Assembly: GCA_903813345.2 (NCBI GenBank)
Contig: CAIIXF020000002.1
Span: 23,760,455-23,824,454 of the forward strand
Direction: 5' to 3'
DNA: 64,000 nt
Origin: Owenia fusiformis
Taxonomy: Eukaryota; Annelida; Polychaeta; Sabellida; Oweniidae
Position numbers and translations under genes: made by a program. Each line of letters begins with the position of its first letter. Position 1 is the stretch's first letter. This document shows, piece by piece, positions 57,301 to 64,000 of the stretch. The notes beneath the pieces are model-generated. The model was not told the DNA's origin and ran no database searches. It saw only the letters and a program-made list of their open reading frames with translations.

Positions 57301-57341
57301 AGCTTCTCTCCTTTTAGTTTACAGCCTGGGCCCTCTACCAT
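45137..57341 (-). CDS. NEIL3: NEIL3 endonuclease VIII-like DNA glycosylase, gene span (8 exons)
   Basis: Exons, in order on the minus strand: 57341-57243, 56568-56438, 48525-48379, 48034-47857, 47537-47421, 46940-46780, 46372-45652 and 45313-45137; 1731 nt, 576 residues plus stop (human is about 605). Every junction is GT/AG with matching phase. NEIL3 excises oxidised bases, preferentially in single-stranded DNA, and unhooks interstrand crosslinks at replication forks. Visible features: MVEGPGC start (Val2 nucleophile after Met removal), Lys65 in TLGKELFIYF equivalent to the catalytic lysine, H2TH region with LPGVGNIIKNE, Nei zinc finger C244/C247/C266/C269, RanBP2 finger C308/C311/C322/C325, and GRF fingers near 480-519 and 527-567. 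It looks complete and functional. Intron 2 contains a second gene. Confidence 0.95.
45483..45582 (-). mobile_element. Single-copy relative of the amplified element, inside NEIL3 intron 7
   Basis: catcctccaaacgcaggact at one end and cctgtgtttggaggatg at the other, with ttccttccttcctccttgga in the middle: same ends and same pyrimidine run as 35858-36226, without amplification. Confidence 0.65.
45652..46372 (-). CDS. NEIL3: NEIL3 exon 7, RanBP2 finger, repeat linker and first GRF finger
   Basis: Acceptor tccattgcag, donor TTTCAG|GTAAGA; 721 nt, phase 2 in and phase 0 out. QSWTCQICTLINEPQRTTCN is a canonical RanBP2/NZF finger, which in vertebrate NEIL3 binds ubiquitylated CMG helicase. A Ser/Asn/Pro/Arg-rich linker follows, containing two 35-residue tandem copies (105-bp period, about 45800-46025). 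It ends with the GRF finger FQLPLCKGHKKPCYMREVRK and GRNKSCNYFQ. Reading past the donor would add only non-homologous residues. Confidence 0.93.
46780..46940 (-). CDS. NEIL3: NEIL3 exon 6, Nei-type zinc finger
   Basis: Acceptor attattttag, donor GAAAG|GTATTG, phase 0 in and phase 2 out. It encodes CRKTGKPLQAHMKVYRKGTC and on to PRMTCYCPHCQ. Zinc ligands are CxxC-x18-CxxC (C244, C247, C266, C269), the DNA-binding finger of the Fpg/Nei fold. Confidence 0.93.
47421..47537 (-). CDS. NEIL3: NEIL3 exon 5, H2TH continuation
   Basis: Acceptor gtttattccag, donor TATCAG|GTAAAA; 39 codons, phase 0 at both ends. It encodes ALFDRLSGINPVSIVKELTQ and KHVSHLVQMTRDFSMLFYQ, matching the human ALFDSGLHPAVKVCQLT...MIRDFSILFYR region. 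Confidence 0.93.
47603..47769 (+). mobile_element. ACAGTAAAACCT-family element in NEIL3 intron 4
   Basis: tagtaaaacctgtgtaagtg at the left, ttaaaggtttcactgta at the right; the interior is nearly identical to 18485-18641 (cattaagtcagttggtcttg). Confidence 0.7.
47857..48034 (-). CDS. NEIL3: NEIL3 exon 4, start of H2TH domain
   Basis: Acceptor ttttgactccag, donor AATGAG|GTAAGT, phase 2 in and phase 0 out. It encodes HLDICSMHFNQRAAIEAVMS and VLLDQDILPGVGNIIKNE, the helix-two-turn-helix DNA-binding core with the near-invariant GVGNIIKNE. Confidence 0.93.
48379..48525 (-). CDS. NEIL3: NEIL3 exon 3, N-terminal beta-sandwich
   Basis: Acceptor actcattcag, donor ATAAG|GTAAGA, phase 2 in and out. It encodes RIHFLMAGYFVLNGQNIDED, then a charged loop and LRLELSQDVVEFFKTGVEIR. 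RIHF.M.G aligns with human RIHFGMKG; the Met that inserts into the DNA void is kept. Confidence 0.92.
48978..49374 (-). mobile_element. MITE with internal duplication in NEIL3 intron 2
   Basis: Ends aggacgattcttggtttgga and ccaaaccgagaatcgtcttt are inverted. The interior is two direct copies of about 185 bp (shared tttaatttgggtaatatttc, gaatgtc.tcttttgaat). Confidence 0.65.
50051..50056 (-). terminator. Candidate poly(A) signal of the nested zinc-finger gene
   Basis: AATAAA on the minus strand about 215 nt after the stop codon. It lies within NEIL3 intron 2, so use of this site would also truncate NEIL3 pre-mRNA. Confidence 0.35.
50269..54678 (-). CDS. C2H2 zinc-finger protein with 13 fingers and a long acidic repeat region, nested in NEIL3 intron 2
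   Basis: A single open exon from the ATG at 54678 (MNLTMIDDHTYCQPSVCS) to TAA at 50271-50269, 1469 residues. The last 370 residues or so hold 13 C2H2 fingers, several joined by TGEKP-type linkers (MRTHTGEKP, ERIHTGEKP), ending in HLKKYH; this is typical of a DNA-binding transcription factor. The N-terminal 1100 residues have no known domain and are three successive repeat regions: Asp/Asn-rich heptads (NDDFTDS) with HTYCETDLSNEPLIIDLR motifs, about 35-residue THEENFEYETQEG units, and 9-residue ANEENFECE units. These are strongly acidic and probably disordered. Target genes are unknown. The frame could extend 13 codons upstream without an ATG, so an upstream 5' exon is possible. It is likely transcribed from its own promoter within the intron. 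Confidence 0.85.
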   Translation of the reverse strand: MNLTMIDDHTYCQPSVCSISDQEHQDWLDLILCKYDNPISISKQGVAHVDHTYFETDLSNEPLIIDLRNEQGNIQTDVTDLNDDFTDSNDDFTDLNDDFTNSNDDYTDSNGHFDHTYCETDLSDEPLIIDLRKEQGNTQTDVTYLNDDFTDSNDDFTDSNDDYTDSNGHFDHTYCETDLSVDHTYCTTDLFNNEPLIIDLRNEQGNIQTDVTDLNDDFPDSNDDFTDSNDDFTDSNDDYTDSNGHFDHTYCEPDLSNEPLIIDLRKEQGNIQTDVTDLNHVIGSNDDFTDSNGHVDHTYCTTDLSYNEPLIMDIRNEQGNIKTDVTALNDDVTDLDNIIGSNDNVTHSNGHIGHTYFATDPSNKQHIMDIKNDQGNINNDVTDLNGDDKDSNNDVIDSNDDVIDSNGHVDHTYCKTDSSNEQLIVDIKSEQESDYQSNQDEDFNNYTENDKPQLRNQKEIDVNVKPYCKTYGVNYENAGIKNEHVIDGTYLEPSILKKSEPVDFTEHGKTFERRIPHCPNETNVHFNSNIKIEDPGECYNEGVIYEHHEHMTMDWSLENETNDMSFDYETHEGHFKQETHERNSKQEIHEGNFEHFINGRNFVKAHEGHFKHETHVENFEYETQERNSIHETHEGNLVDAHEGYVKHDTHEENFEYETQEGNSIHETHEGNLVDAHEGYVKHETHEENFEYETQEGNSILETHEGNLVDAHEGYVQHETHEENLVGAHEGHFKQETHERNFKHETHEGIFEYYTNFETHEGHLKHETHEENFEYETQDWNSKHETHERNFEYYTNVETHEGHFKHENFEDAANEENLECEKNEENFEHEANGENFECEANKENFELEANEENFECEANEENFECEANKENFELEANEGNFECEANKENFELEANEENFECEANEENFECEANEENFEHEANEENFKCEVNEENYEHEANEENFKHVTNEENIEHEVNEENFKHVTNEENVECEAYEGNFEHETNEKNFECDANEKNFEHVANEKNLEHVANEKNLEHEANEKNLEHEANDSGHQTCKGNDEENLSLETIPSECIKSEPVQKTFPVDINPTADLHAPRSSLMPKSSLTVQVYNQKVSSKSEKKSDKEFLGFCKHCDEGFTNRQKLKTHEKNHIAVLSDVKYSCENCDKVFPTESKLKTHSKSHTIYCCIHCDKTFPALCNLKAHSLAHTGAKPFKCKKCGNSYKTKEHMKRHENTHGDIKAFMCDICNRGFGRRDSLKVHMRTHTGEKPHKCKMCPMAFTRSDNLKKHERTHTGEKDEKYFRFKCPDCESSFTRSDSFKFHRKKHLGIKEFLCKHCGKSFFREHHMRIHERIHTGEKPFKCAHCGKAFHRADHLRSHERLHTGERFHCTECGELFTEKGDLKSHVASRHSEYPCKQCDQIFPSEYSLKQHNKIHSKYFHCELCKRKFGRSDALTRHQKRVHNNEKPFKCAKCDKTFQRKQTLQNHLKKYH
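51590..52260 (-). repeat. 27-bp coding minisatellite in the zinc-finger gene
   Basis: About two dozen imperfect 27-bp units encode the nine-residue acidic motif ANEENFECE and variants (FEHEANEEN, FELEANKEN). The units stay in frame, so length change alters only repeat number. The long antisense open frames here are by-products of the 3n period. Confidence 0.85.
52270..53000 (-). repeat. About 105-bp coding repeat units in the zinc-finger gene
   Basis: Units of roughly 35 residues (ETHEENFEYETQEGNSIHE, then THEGNLVDAHEGYVKH) recur at least three times nearly unchanged (52529-52850), with shorter derivatives on both sides. All units are multiples of three bases. Confidence 0.8.
53420..54580 (-). 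repeat. Asp-rich coding repeats in the zinc-finger gene
   Basis: About six long units, each with HTYCETDLSNEPLIIDLR and EQGNIQTDVTDLNDD, interspersed with 21-bp repeats encoding SNDDFTD. Copy number varies between units. Confidence 0.8.
54679..56437 (-). other. NEIL3 intron 2, part upstream of the zinc-finger gene
   Basis: It should contain the zinc-finger promoter. About 54840-55015 has a repeated GTTSATTGATTGTGTTG-like pattern. A 764-bp near-palindrome occupies 55571-56334. No exon is recognised. Confidence 0.45.
55571..56334. repeat. 764-bp near-perfect palindrome
   Basis: Arms of about 370 bp run from taaggtctcatggaagttaa to ttaacttccatgagacctta with only scattered mismatches and almost no loop (centre near 55952). 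Either strand's RNA would fold into a long hairpin. No coding frame. The outer ends show no clear target duplication. Confidence 0.85.
56438..56568 (-). CDS. NEIL3: NEIL3 exon 2 with catalytic lysine
   Basis: Acceptor ttttttag, donor ATAAG|GTAAGT, phase 0 in and phase 2 out. It encodes a variable linker, then IGKHLTDIQTLGKELFIYFE. The lysine in TLGK (Lys65) matches the conserved Nei/Fpg hairpin lysine. The linker from exon 1 is shorter than in human NEIL3. Confidence 0.93.
57243..57341 (-). CDS. NEIL3: NEIL3 exon 1
   Basis: The start codon is at 57341-57339. It encodes MVEGPGCKLKGEKLRSRVRG and QKLQKSSGNAVEK, ending GAAAAG|GTATAG in phase 0. MVEGPGC with GEK is the diagnostic N-terminus of NEIL3, where Val2 replaces the proline nucleophile of Nei/NEIL1, which fixes the start. 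Confidence 0.95.
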
Positions 57342-57442
57342 AACTCACACTTACAGTAAAATCTTACTAATTTTTCAAATCAGATGGTTTGAAAAAACTT
57401 TTTTTGCGCACTTTTTCTGCGACGATCGCATTATCATTGCCA

Positions 57443-58007
57443 ACATAGGCCAAGGGTAAAGTAATAGTAAGCCGTATAGGCCTATAGAAGAGACAGGTGA
57501 ACAACTCTGACTTAGACCACTTGTTAAGATGGAGATTTCAACAATATTTAGTGTATTATTTTCAAAAAGCCATGGTGAGTTGATAGAAAATTGATAGTTT
57601 GTAGCTCTTACCTAAGATTGAAACTCAGTCAGATGATATAGAGTGAAAAATGCTGTCTAAAAGAGAGAATTTCTGAAAACCTGCAATTGCCTGGCAAGTT
57701 CATTAGTAAACAAGTGATCTGATTGGTCACTGCTGACCTCCCTTGCCAGGCAATTGCAGGTTTCCATAGTTGTTGTTTTATATGCAGTATTATATGCAGT
57801 TTTTAGATAAAGATTTGAAAAAACAATGATATAAGTTTGAAAAACACTTTGAAGAAGATTTTGGAGTGATTTGGGAATACAATTTGATACCAGTAAGGAG
57901 AACTAGTGCCAAGACTAAAAAAATTTGAAAAATTTTCAATCTTAGTTGTGGACCTGTCTCTTCTATATAGAGTATACTGCTTAGTATTACTTTTTCCTTG
58001 GCCTATG
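57443..58007. mobile_element. Element with about 60-70-bp imperfect inverted ends
   Basis: cataggccaagggtaaagta...agaagagacagg and the inverted copy (gacctgtctcttct...tttttccttggcctatg) delimit about 565 bp between NEIL3 and the fucosidase. Confidence 0.6.
57677..57763. mobile_element. Nested short MITE with 22-bp perfect ends
   Basis: aacctgcaattgcctggcaa and its exact complement enclose 87 bp, nested within 57443-58007. Confidence 0.65.
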
Positions 58008-58021
58008 ATTGCCAAATTGAT

Positions 58022-58524
58022 TACTGTAAAACGGGTATTGTTAGCGAGGGGTAATTGTTAGCGATTGTTAGCGATCGCTATAGTTTCGCTAAAAATTCAA
58101 TTCGCTAAAATAAACCGGGGTTAAAATAAACCTGGCGCTAAAATTTGCAAATTCCCGGGAAACTACATGAATACTAGTATTTAAGGAGCTTTTCGTTCAG
58201 TGCTGGACTTCCGGTTTTTAATTTGAAAAAGGTAAATATTTTTAAATCGTATGTTTCTTTCAATATCTGAAGGATAAATAGCCATCCATCAGTGAAATAC
58301 TAGTAGTATTAGTAGTAAATATAAAGATAAAAGGTGTTAATTGAACATGAAAGTCATGTCCGTTATTCATTCTTCTGCCATAAATGATAAAATTTCTAAT
58401 GCATTTCGCTAATTTGATTTTTTAAAGATTAATCTTCATTTCGCTAAAATTTCCCGCGCTAAAACCCCCTAAAATTGAAAAATCGCTAAAATTTCCCGGT
58501 GTCAAAATTACCCGTTTTACAGTA
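58022..58524 (+). mobile_element. MITE with 16-bp perfect ends, immediately upstream of the fucosidase
   Basis: tactgtaaaacgggta at the left and tacccgttttacagta at the right. The interior repeats tcgctaaaat / attttagcga words in both orientations. It ends 175 bases before the fucosidase ATG. Confidence 0.75.
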
Positions 58525-58699
58525 TTTCAACTTTTATATCATTTATATCATTACTGTAGCAATAAAAAAAATAAGAAGAATATATAGATGGGTTGACATG
58601 ATTTTTACAAGACGGTTGGACAGACGATAAAGCGTAAAATATAACAAAAATTAGGAAATTTGCGCCATCACATGACTATCACGTGACCACTTTATCAAA

Positions 58700-60097
58700 A
58701 TGGCTGAGACAAAAATAAAAACAAATCAAATATTCCTAATTACCTTGGCTTTAACTCTGATTCCACTAGTACATGGTCGCTATGAACCAACATGGGAGTC
58801 AATAGATAGTCGCCCCTTACCTACCTGGTATGATGAAGCTAAATTTGGCATATTCATTCACTGGGGTGTATTTTCAGTGCCAAGTTTTGCCAATGAATGG
58901 TTTTGGAAAAACTGGATTGGATTCCAGCAGCAAAAGTACATTGACTTTATGAAGAAAAACTATAAACCTGGATTTAAATATCAAGACTTTGCGCCACAGT
59001 TTCAAGCTGAGATGTTTGATCCGTATGAATGGGCTAAATTATTTGAAGATGCAGGTGCCAAATATGTTGTGCTCACAACGAAACACCATGAAGGATTCTG
59101 TAACTGGCCAACCAAGTACTCCTGGATGTGGAATGCTGGGGACGTAGGACCAAATCGTGATCTAGTTGGAGATCTTGCCAAAGCTATCCGCAACTCTACC
59201 GACTTGCGTTTCGGAACATATTTTTCCCATTTTGAATGGTATAATCCTTTGTACAATGATGATTTATTGCATCTGTTTTTCACCAAAGCATATCCGAGCC
59301 AAGTCTCGCTACCTCAGCTGAGAGAACTTGTGATGAACTACGAGCCAGATATTGTGTGGACAGATGGCGACAGTGGACCATATTGGTACTGGAAAAGCAC
59401 AGAGTTCCTCGCTTGGCTTTATAATGACAGTCCCGTTAAAGACAAAGTCGTGGTTAATGATCGCTGGGGTGGAACTGAATGCCATCATGGGGGTTACTAT
59501 ACATGTCAGGACCATTATGTCCCAGGACATCTAGTGAAACACAAATGGGAGAACTGTATGACGATTGACAAGTACTCTTGGGGTTACCGTAGGGATGCAC
59601 AGCTTGAAGACTTTGAGAATTCAACGTCATTGATTCATCAGTTAGTTGAGACTGTATCCTGTGGAGGAAACCTTTTACTGAATATAGGCCCGACACACGA
59701 TGGAAGAATCATGCCCATATTTCAAGACCGCCTATCCGATATGGGGAAATGGTTAAAGATCAATGGACAAGCCATTTATAAATCAAAACCATGGCGTGCC
59801 CAGCAAGATAATATGACAAAAAATACATGGTATACTTCCCAGGTAGATGAAAAGTCTACTACTGTTTATGCTATATTGCTGGATTATCCAAGCCAAACCG
59901 CTCAAAATCAACTCATTGTTAACTTGGGTGAGCCTATAACATCACCTGCTACGAATGTAACATTGGTTGGTTATCCTAAATTGTTAAAATGGAGCCCAAT
60001 AGGTGACAGTGGTATCAGTATAATTTGGCCCGATTTGAATTTCAATCAAGTTCCTTGTAAGCATGCCTGGGTGCTAAGGTTAGATGGTGTTAAATAA
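58700..60097 (+). CDS. FUCA: Alpha-L-fucosidase, GH29, secreted/lysosomal, intronless
   Basis: The ATG at 58700 opens 465 codons to TAA, the normal length for animal FUCA1/FUCA2 (about 460-467). The enzyme removes alpha-linked L-fucose from glycoproteins and glycolipids in lysosomes or secretions. Residues 1-26 form a signal peptide (hydrophobic IFLITLALTLIPLV, cut after VHG). Catalytic features: FGIFIHWGVFSVPSFANEWF (His54), TTKHHEGFCNWP (His129/130), Asp222 in IVWTDGD as the expected nucleophile, and PGHLVKHKWENC (275-286), an exact match to the family signature P-x2-L-x3-K-W-E-x-C. The active-site half and the C-terminal beta domain are intact. Several N-glycosylation sequons (NST at 165 and 307, NDS at 242). 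The lack of any intron is odd for this animal gene and suggests a retrocopy. Whether it is the FUCA1 or FUCA2 orthologue cannot be told. Confidence 0.95.
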   Translation: MAETKIKTNQIFLITLALTLIPLVHGRYEPTWESIDSRPLPTWYDEAKFGIFIHWGVFSVPSFANEWFWKNWIGFQQQKYIDFMKKNYKPGFKYQDFAPQFQAEMFDPYEWAKLFEDAGAKYVVLTTKHHEGFCNWPTKYSWMWNAGDVGPNRDLVGDLAKAIRNSTDLRFGTYFSHFEWYNPLYNDDLLHLFFTKAYPSQVSLPQLRELVMNYEPDIVWTDGDSGPYWYWKSTEFLAWLYNDSPVKDKVVVNDRWGGTECHHGGYYTCQDHYVPGHLVKHKWENCMTIDKYSWGYRRDAQLEDFENSTSLIHQLVETVSCGGNLLLNIGPTHDGRIMPIFQDRLSDMGKWLKINGQAIYKSKPWRAQQDNMTKNTWYTSQVDEKSTTVYAILLDYPSQTAQNQLIVNLGEPITSPATNVTLVGYPKLLKWSPIGDSGISIIWPDLNFNQVPCKHAWVLRLDGVK

Positions 60098-60298
60098 ATA
60101 CTTCAATTAACTCTCACTACATTTGGATACTAGGGTAAGGGATGGTGTCCAGTTCTCATCAGTTGTGGATGAATGGAAATAATTTTGTAAGAGTGAGGTA
60201 AAGAAGGGGGTAAAGAATATCTCAAGTAAAATTAAGGTGAACAGCAAACCATCATTTTCAAATACCATTATATACGAGAACAGAATGGATTATGCCAA

Positions 60299-60304
60299 AA
60301 TAAA
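60299..60304 (+). terminator. Candidate poly(A) signal of the fucosidase gene
   Basis: AATAAA about 200 nt after the stop. Another AATAAA (60093-60098) overlaps the stop codon itself and would leave almost no 3' UTR, so this one is favoured. Confidence 0.35.
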
Positions 60305-60512
60305 AATTAACTTTGTTTTTCCTCACCTTAGCTTGAACATTTGGTCAGCATCCCTAAAGAAATGAAAGAATGTGTATTGAGTCATTTGATCATGATAATA
60401 ATGGCAATCATTTTGAAATTGATAAGTGTTTTCAGCCTCCTTCTTTATCATGTGCCAATTGCCAAACATAGAATTTCTGCTGGAGATTGCCTATATGTAT
60501 TTCTCCTGCAGA

Positions 60513-60808
60513 TACAGTAAAACCTGTCTTATGCCTTGTCACATTTGCGCCCAGCCCATTGAGTAGTTTGTTCAAAATTGAATAAAATATTGAACAAAAC
60601 ACTCAATCGGGCGGGTGCCGGCCGATGGATCGGAGCACATGTGACCCAGGCATTAGTGAACACCTCTCTTTAGTGAACATCTGTCTCTAGTGGACACTCT
60701 TTCCTCCGCACATACTCTACAGACTTTTGTATAAATTACCCTCTCTGTAATGAACACCTACTAACACTGTTTTCATGGCAAAAAATGTTCAATATACACA
60801 GGTTTTAA
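60513..60808 (+). mobile_element. ACAGTAAAACCT-family element, gtgaacacc subtype
   Basis: tacagtaaaacctgtcttat at the left, atacacaggtttta at the right; inside are tagtgaacacctctctttag and a GC-rich insertion (gggcgggtgccggccgatgg). Confidence 0.6.
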
Positions 60809-62797
60809 ATGTATATTATTTGTAGTGAAAGTTAAATAAGTATAGTAAAGTCAAATAAAACCACCAAACCAACATTCCAGAAGTGCCTTAAATGGTGACA
60901 CATGTACAATCAGCGGTCCAGTTTTGGTGTGATTAAACGAATGATTTGCCTGAACTATTGCTCATATCCATTTTATGATATCTATACTGGTAATTTACAC
61001 CATAACATCATATGACATCCTTGCAGCAAGGGTTTATAGTATTTATATAAATGAATTTAGCATATATGTAGTCTTTGAAGAAGGATGTCATATATGACCC
61101 CAATGAATGGTCCCATTTTAGTTGAAAAATGTTCTTAGTTCTTAAGATGGTTCAAAAAATCATGGCAATCAACTCATTTGTATCATTATATACAATCAGT
61201 CCATACAACAAGAATGAATTTTGTACTTTGAATTTTGTTTATCTCTTGCAAAATATTCATTCCATGTTCTAGTATGTAATGCATATTTATTTGTGGAAAA
61301 TTGATAATATTTTGATTAGAAATTTGCCGTCGATTGATTGATTTGTTGCCGTGATCTTATATTTTTGTAATTGAAATGCACTGTGTAGCACTATGATGAA
61401 TAAATGCATTATTTTATTAAAAACAACTTGAATATATTATTTAACCCAACCTCCTGATAAAATCATCTGCAATATTAAAGGAATGAGAAGGGATGACGAC
61501 TGGAGAGTGTAAAAAGTTAAAACCAATCTGTTCGAAAAGCATGCCATTGTTTTTCATACAATCCAACTCTTAATTATTTTCTGCAAAGAGAACTTATGAC
61601 ACAAGATGTAGAAATATCCAAATTCATTAGAATTGAGAAGGAAATCTCCACTGTTTGATTTTTCCAGAAAACCTAGAAAATCAAGGAGTATCTTGGAATA
61701 AATCAGAACTGTTAGAATGGAATATGCTAGATGCGAGTAGAAATAATCTTGATTTACGTCATTAAAAATTCAAAATTGATGTCACAAATTGATGTCATAT
61801 TTGGAATCTACATGTAAAATTACATCTAGAAATATGGTTTTGAAAAGAGTTTATCAACTTTGAAAATTTAATTTTCTTTGAAAATGTGACTTCTAGGTCG
61901 GAGAGATTCCCCATAGCCCCCATGTTGGAAAATCACAAAAATGGAAATATCTTTTCTTGTGTTGGGCAGATAATATTTTCTTTTACTGGACATATTTTAA
62001 TTTGTATAACTATCAGATACATAAGGGTAATATGAAAAGTGAACAACTAAAACTGATAAATATTCAAGTTTAAGGGAATTCTGTAATACCCTGCCAGGTT
62101 ATTTCCTGGTTAATACCAATTTTTCAAACTTTCTATTCCTTCAGCCCTTCTAGTTCCCTAAATCAGGGCACAGAGAGAGTGACAGAGCATTGGTTCCCGC
62201 AGGATTACATAAACTTGAGATATTGAAAATAGACTTGCACCTTGAAAATGAAAAAAAACATAAAAATGGCATGTTTTGACCAAATTCGGTCAGAATTGTA
62301 AAAATGAGAATTTTGCATTTAAAAGAGAACACTGCCTACCAACAAATTTTGTTGATCTGCATAGACCTGACTGTATGGAATAAATGCATTATATCCTTAG
62401 GGGATATCATCTTTATCCATTGACAAATAAAAATATTATGATCAATGACGATGACTGTTTCTACAATGTGTTTTTTCCAATTGACTGTTCTCAATTTTTT
62501 GAAAATTGGTTAACTAAAATTGATAATTATTTTCATTTGATTATCAACCAAGTTATGTGATGGCTTACTGTCTGTTGACTTTTTCATTAAAGTTGGTTTG
62601 TTAGAGAATGCAACAAAATAAAAATATTTGTTGTATTAAAATTTATTTTTATTTATATTATATTTTGCCTATAAACAGTACATGTTATTTATACTCCCTT
62701 AATATTTAATATTATACCATTACATTATTTACAAGTATAAACAATGGTCTATGTCAGTAGTTAGATATTAAAACATATCACACTGGGGGTCACCTAC

Positions 62798-62848
62798 AGG
62801 GTGGCACAGAAGTCAGCCTATTTACATTACTTCTGGGACACCCTGTAC
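62798..62848. repeat. Short hairpin, ACAGGGTGxCACAGAAGT type
   Basis: acagggtggcacagaagt and acttctgggacaccctgt are near-perfect inverted repeats about 15 bases apart, resembling the ends of small mariner-type MITEs. Confidence 0.5.
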
Positions 62849-64000
62849 ATAAACATATCGTATAATGGATACCTGAACACAGCATTTGTTTTCAGTTCAA
62901 GCAATACAGTTTAACCATACATTTGCAACACTTTTGATATTTTATCCTTATACATGTTTATAGGATAACATTATCTACATGCAATAAATGATTTAAGGTA
63001 GTTTACTTTATTCAGAAATTTTAAAGTAGGTCACTAAAATTTCTTAATTTTCATACATTGCAGATTATTTTTACCCCTCAATTAATGATTTAGGTACATT
63101 TTTGTATTCTTTGTGCAAAACTGAAAATTGTAGACCATGTATGATGGAATGAGCCTAGTGTACCCAAAACTAACATGGGACTCGAATTTGAAAGCCACAA
63201 AAAATTCTGAACAAAAGAACTACCTCAATGACAAATAAGTAATAAATTCTCTGTATGAATTTAAGACTAAAATTAAATTGTAATGCATTGGCAGCCTAGA
63301 AATTCTCAAATACATGGTTTTTATTTCATGTGTTTGTGTTCTATTATTCTCATCCAGAATTTGAAATATTGATATAGCTTAGCCTGACCTCCAAAAAACG
63401 TCAATTTCATTATCTAAATGTGATAAAAACAACTTCATATTTTGAAAGGTTGAAGTACTGCATCAATTTATCATTTAAAACAATACAACTAAATCTACAT
63501 GTAATCTCATTGGTTCTCCTTGAGTATGTTGACTTCATTGTACAATGATTCCCACCAAAAGTTGTATAGTTCTGTCATAAGTAAAACCATATCTGATAAT
63601 AAACTACATGTGTAAATGTAAACCTAGTAGATTTTGACATATTATCGCAAAGTGGTCGATTTTAGCATTTCAATACACTTCAGGTCTATTTATCATTAGT
63701 CTTTTCCAAAAACCAACATTTCCCCCAAGTAAGTTTAGACCTCAACATGATATATAACCATGCTGTGGCTATTTTGTAATGTATAATTCATAATATGTAT
63801 ACACATACATTGTACTTATGTATATATATGGCTTGACAATGAATGTAATCTCTGGAGGCCCTTATATTTTCCAATAAAACATTCCTAAAGTGAATATTAA
63901 AAGGTAAATATTTTAGACTTTAAAGCAAAAATATCCCATTTTAACTGATGAAACAAAAATTGAGGGTAAAAAAGTTTAATCCGCAAGACGCAGACATGGT

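Larger units (their letters stand above)
57342..58699. promoter_or_regulatory. Divergent NEIL3/fucosidase intergenic region built of MITEs
   Basis: The two genes start head to head 1358 bp apart, so both promoters should lie here. Much of the space is transposon-derived: a 565-bp element with long imperfect terminal repeats (57443-58007), a 22-bp-TIR element nested inside it (57677-57763) and a 503-bp element (58022-58524). Left unoccupied are about 57342-57442, next to NEIL3, and 58525-58699, next to the fucosidase. No clear TATA box was seen. Confidence 0.5.
60098..64000. other. Downstream of the fucosidase: non-coding
   Basis: Only an ACAGTAAAACCT-type element (60513-60808) and a short hairpin (62798-62848) are recognised. 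The rest is AT-rich with no open frame that has coding character; it may be intron of a gene outside the window or intergenic. Confidence 0.5.

Noticed and set aside
1-64000. tRNA, rRNA or other structured RNA genes
   Set aside because: I looked for box A/box B and cloverleaf-like patterns by eye and found none convincing; a covariance-model scan would be needed to exclude them.

Overview
The window is nuclear DNA from an animal. Genes are split into short exons with consensus GT/AG splice sites and long AT-rich introns, and the non-coding DNA is full of short inverted-repeat transposons (MITEs), minisatellites and elements carrying CCGTCCGTC-type tracts. These features, together with the gene content, suggest a marine invertebrate, perhaps a lophotrochozoan. 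Phylum is inference; nothing here fixes it.

Four protein genes are supported. (1) Plus strand, 1442-25643: a multi-exon gene resembling CRACD/KIAA1211 (DUF4592 family, capping-protein-inhibiting regulator of actin dynamics). Eight exons join with matching phases into a 784-residue protein. A second possible first exon at 12583-13110 would give an 870-residue isoform with a different N-terminus. (2) Minus strand, 57341-45137: a complete eight-exon NEIL3 DNA glycosylase (576 residues) with N-terminal MVEGPGC, the Nei catalytic lysine, H2TH region, Nei zinc finger, RanBP2 finger and two GRF fingers. (3) Minus strand, 54678-50269: a single-exon gene for a 1469-residue protein with 13 C2H2 fingers and a very long acidic repeat region, lying inside NEIL3 intron 2 on the same strand. 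(4) Plus strand, 58700-60097: an intronless, complete secreted GH29 alpha-L-fucosidase, head to head with NEIL3 about 1.36 kb away.

Layout: 1-25.6 kb is the CRACD-like gene with introns holding many MITEs. 25.6-44.9 kb has no recognised gene. It holds a 20-bp satellite, a 32-bp satellite with a 224-bp higher-order period, a probable solo LTR or LTR-like element with its own TATA/initiator promoter, a transposon with 43-bp perfect terminal inverted repeats, a MITE with a tandemly amplified interior, and an array of 162-bp units. 45-57.3 kb is NEIL3 with the nested zinc-finger gene and a 764-bp near-palindrome in intron 2. 57.3-58.7 kb is an intergenic promoter region largely made of nested MITEs. 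60.1-64 kb is non-coding apart from a few repeats.

The genes do not form an obvious pathway: actin regulation, repair of oxidised and crosslinked DNA, transcription and glycan breakdown. I did not find a clear new multi-gene system. The most unusual material is structural: the large palindrome, the amplified-interior MITE, the LTR-like element with a core promoter, and the nested zinc-finger gene built largely from expanded minisatellites.
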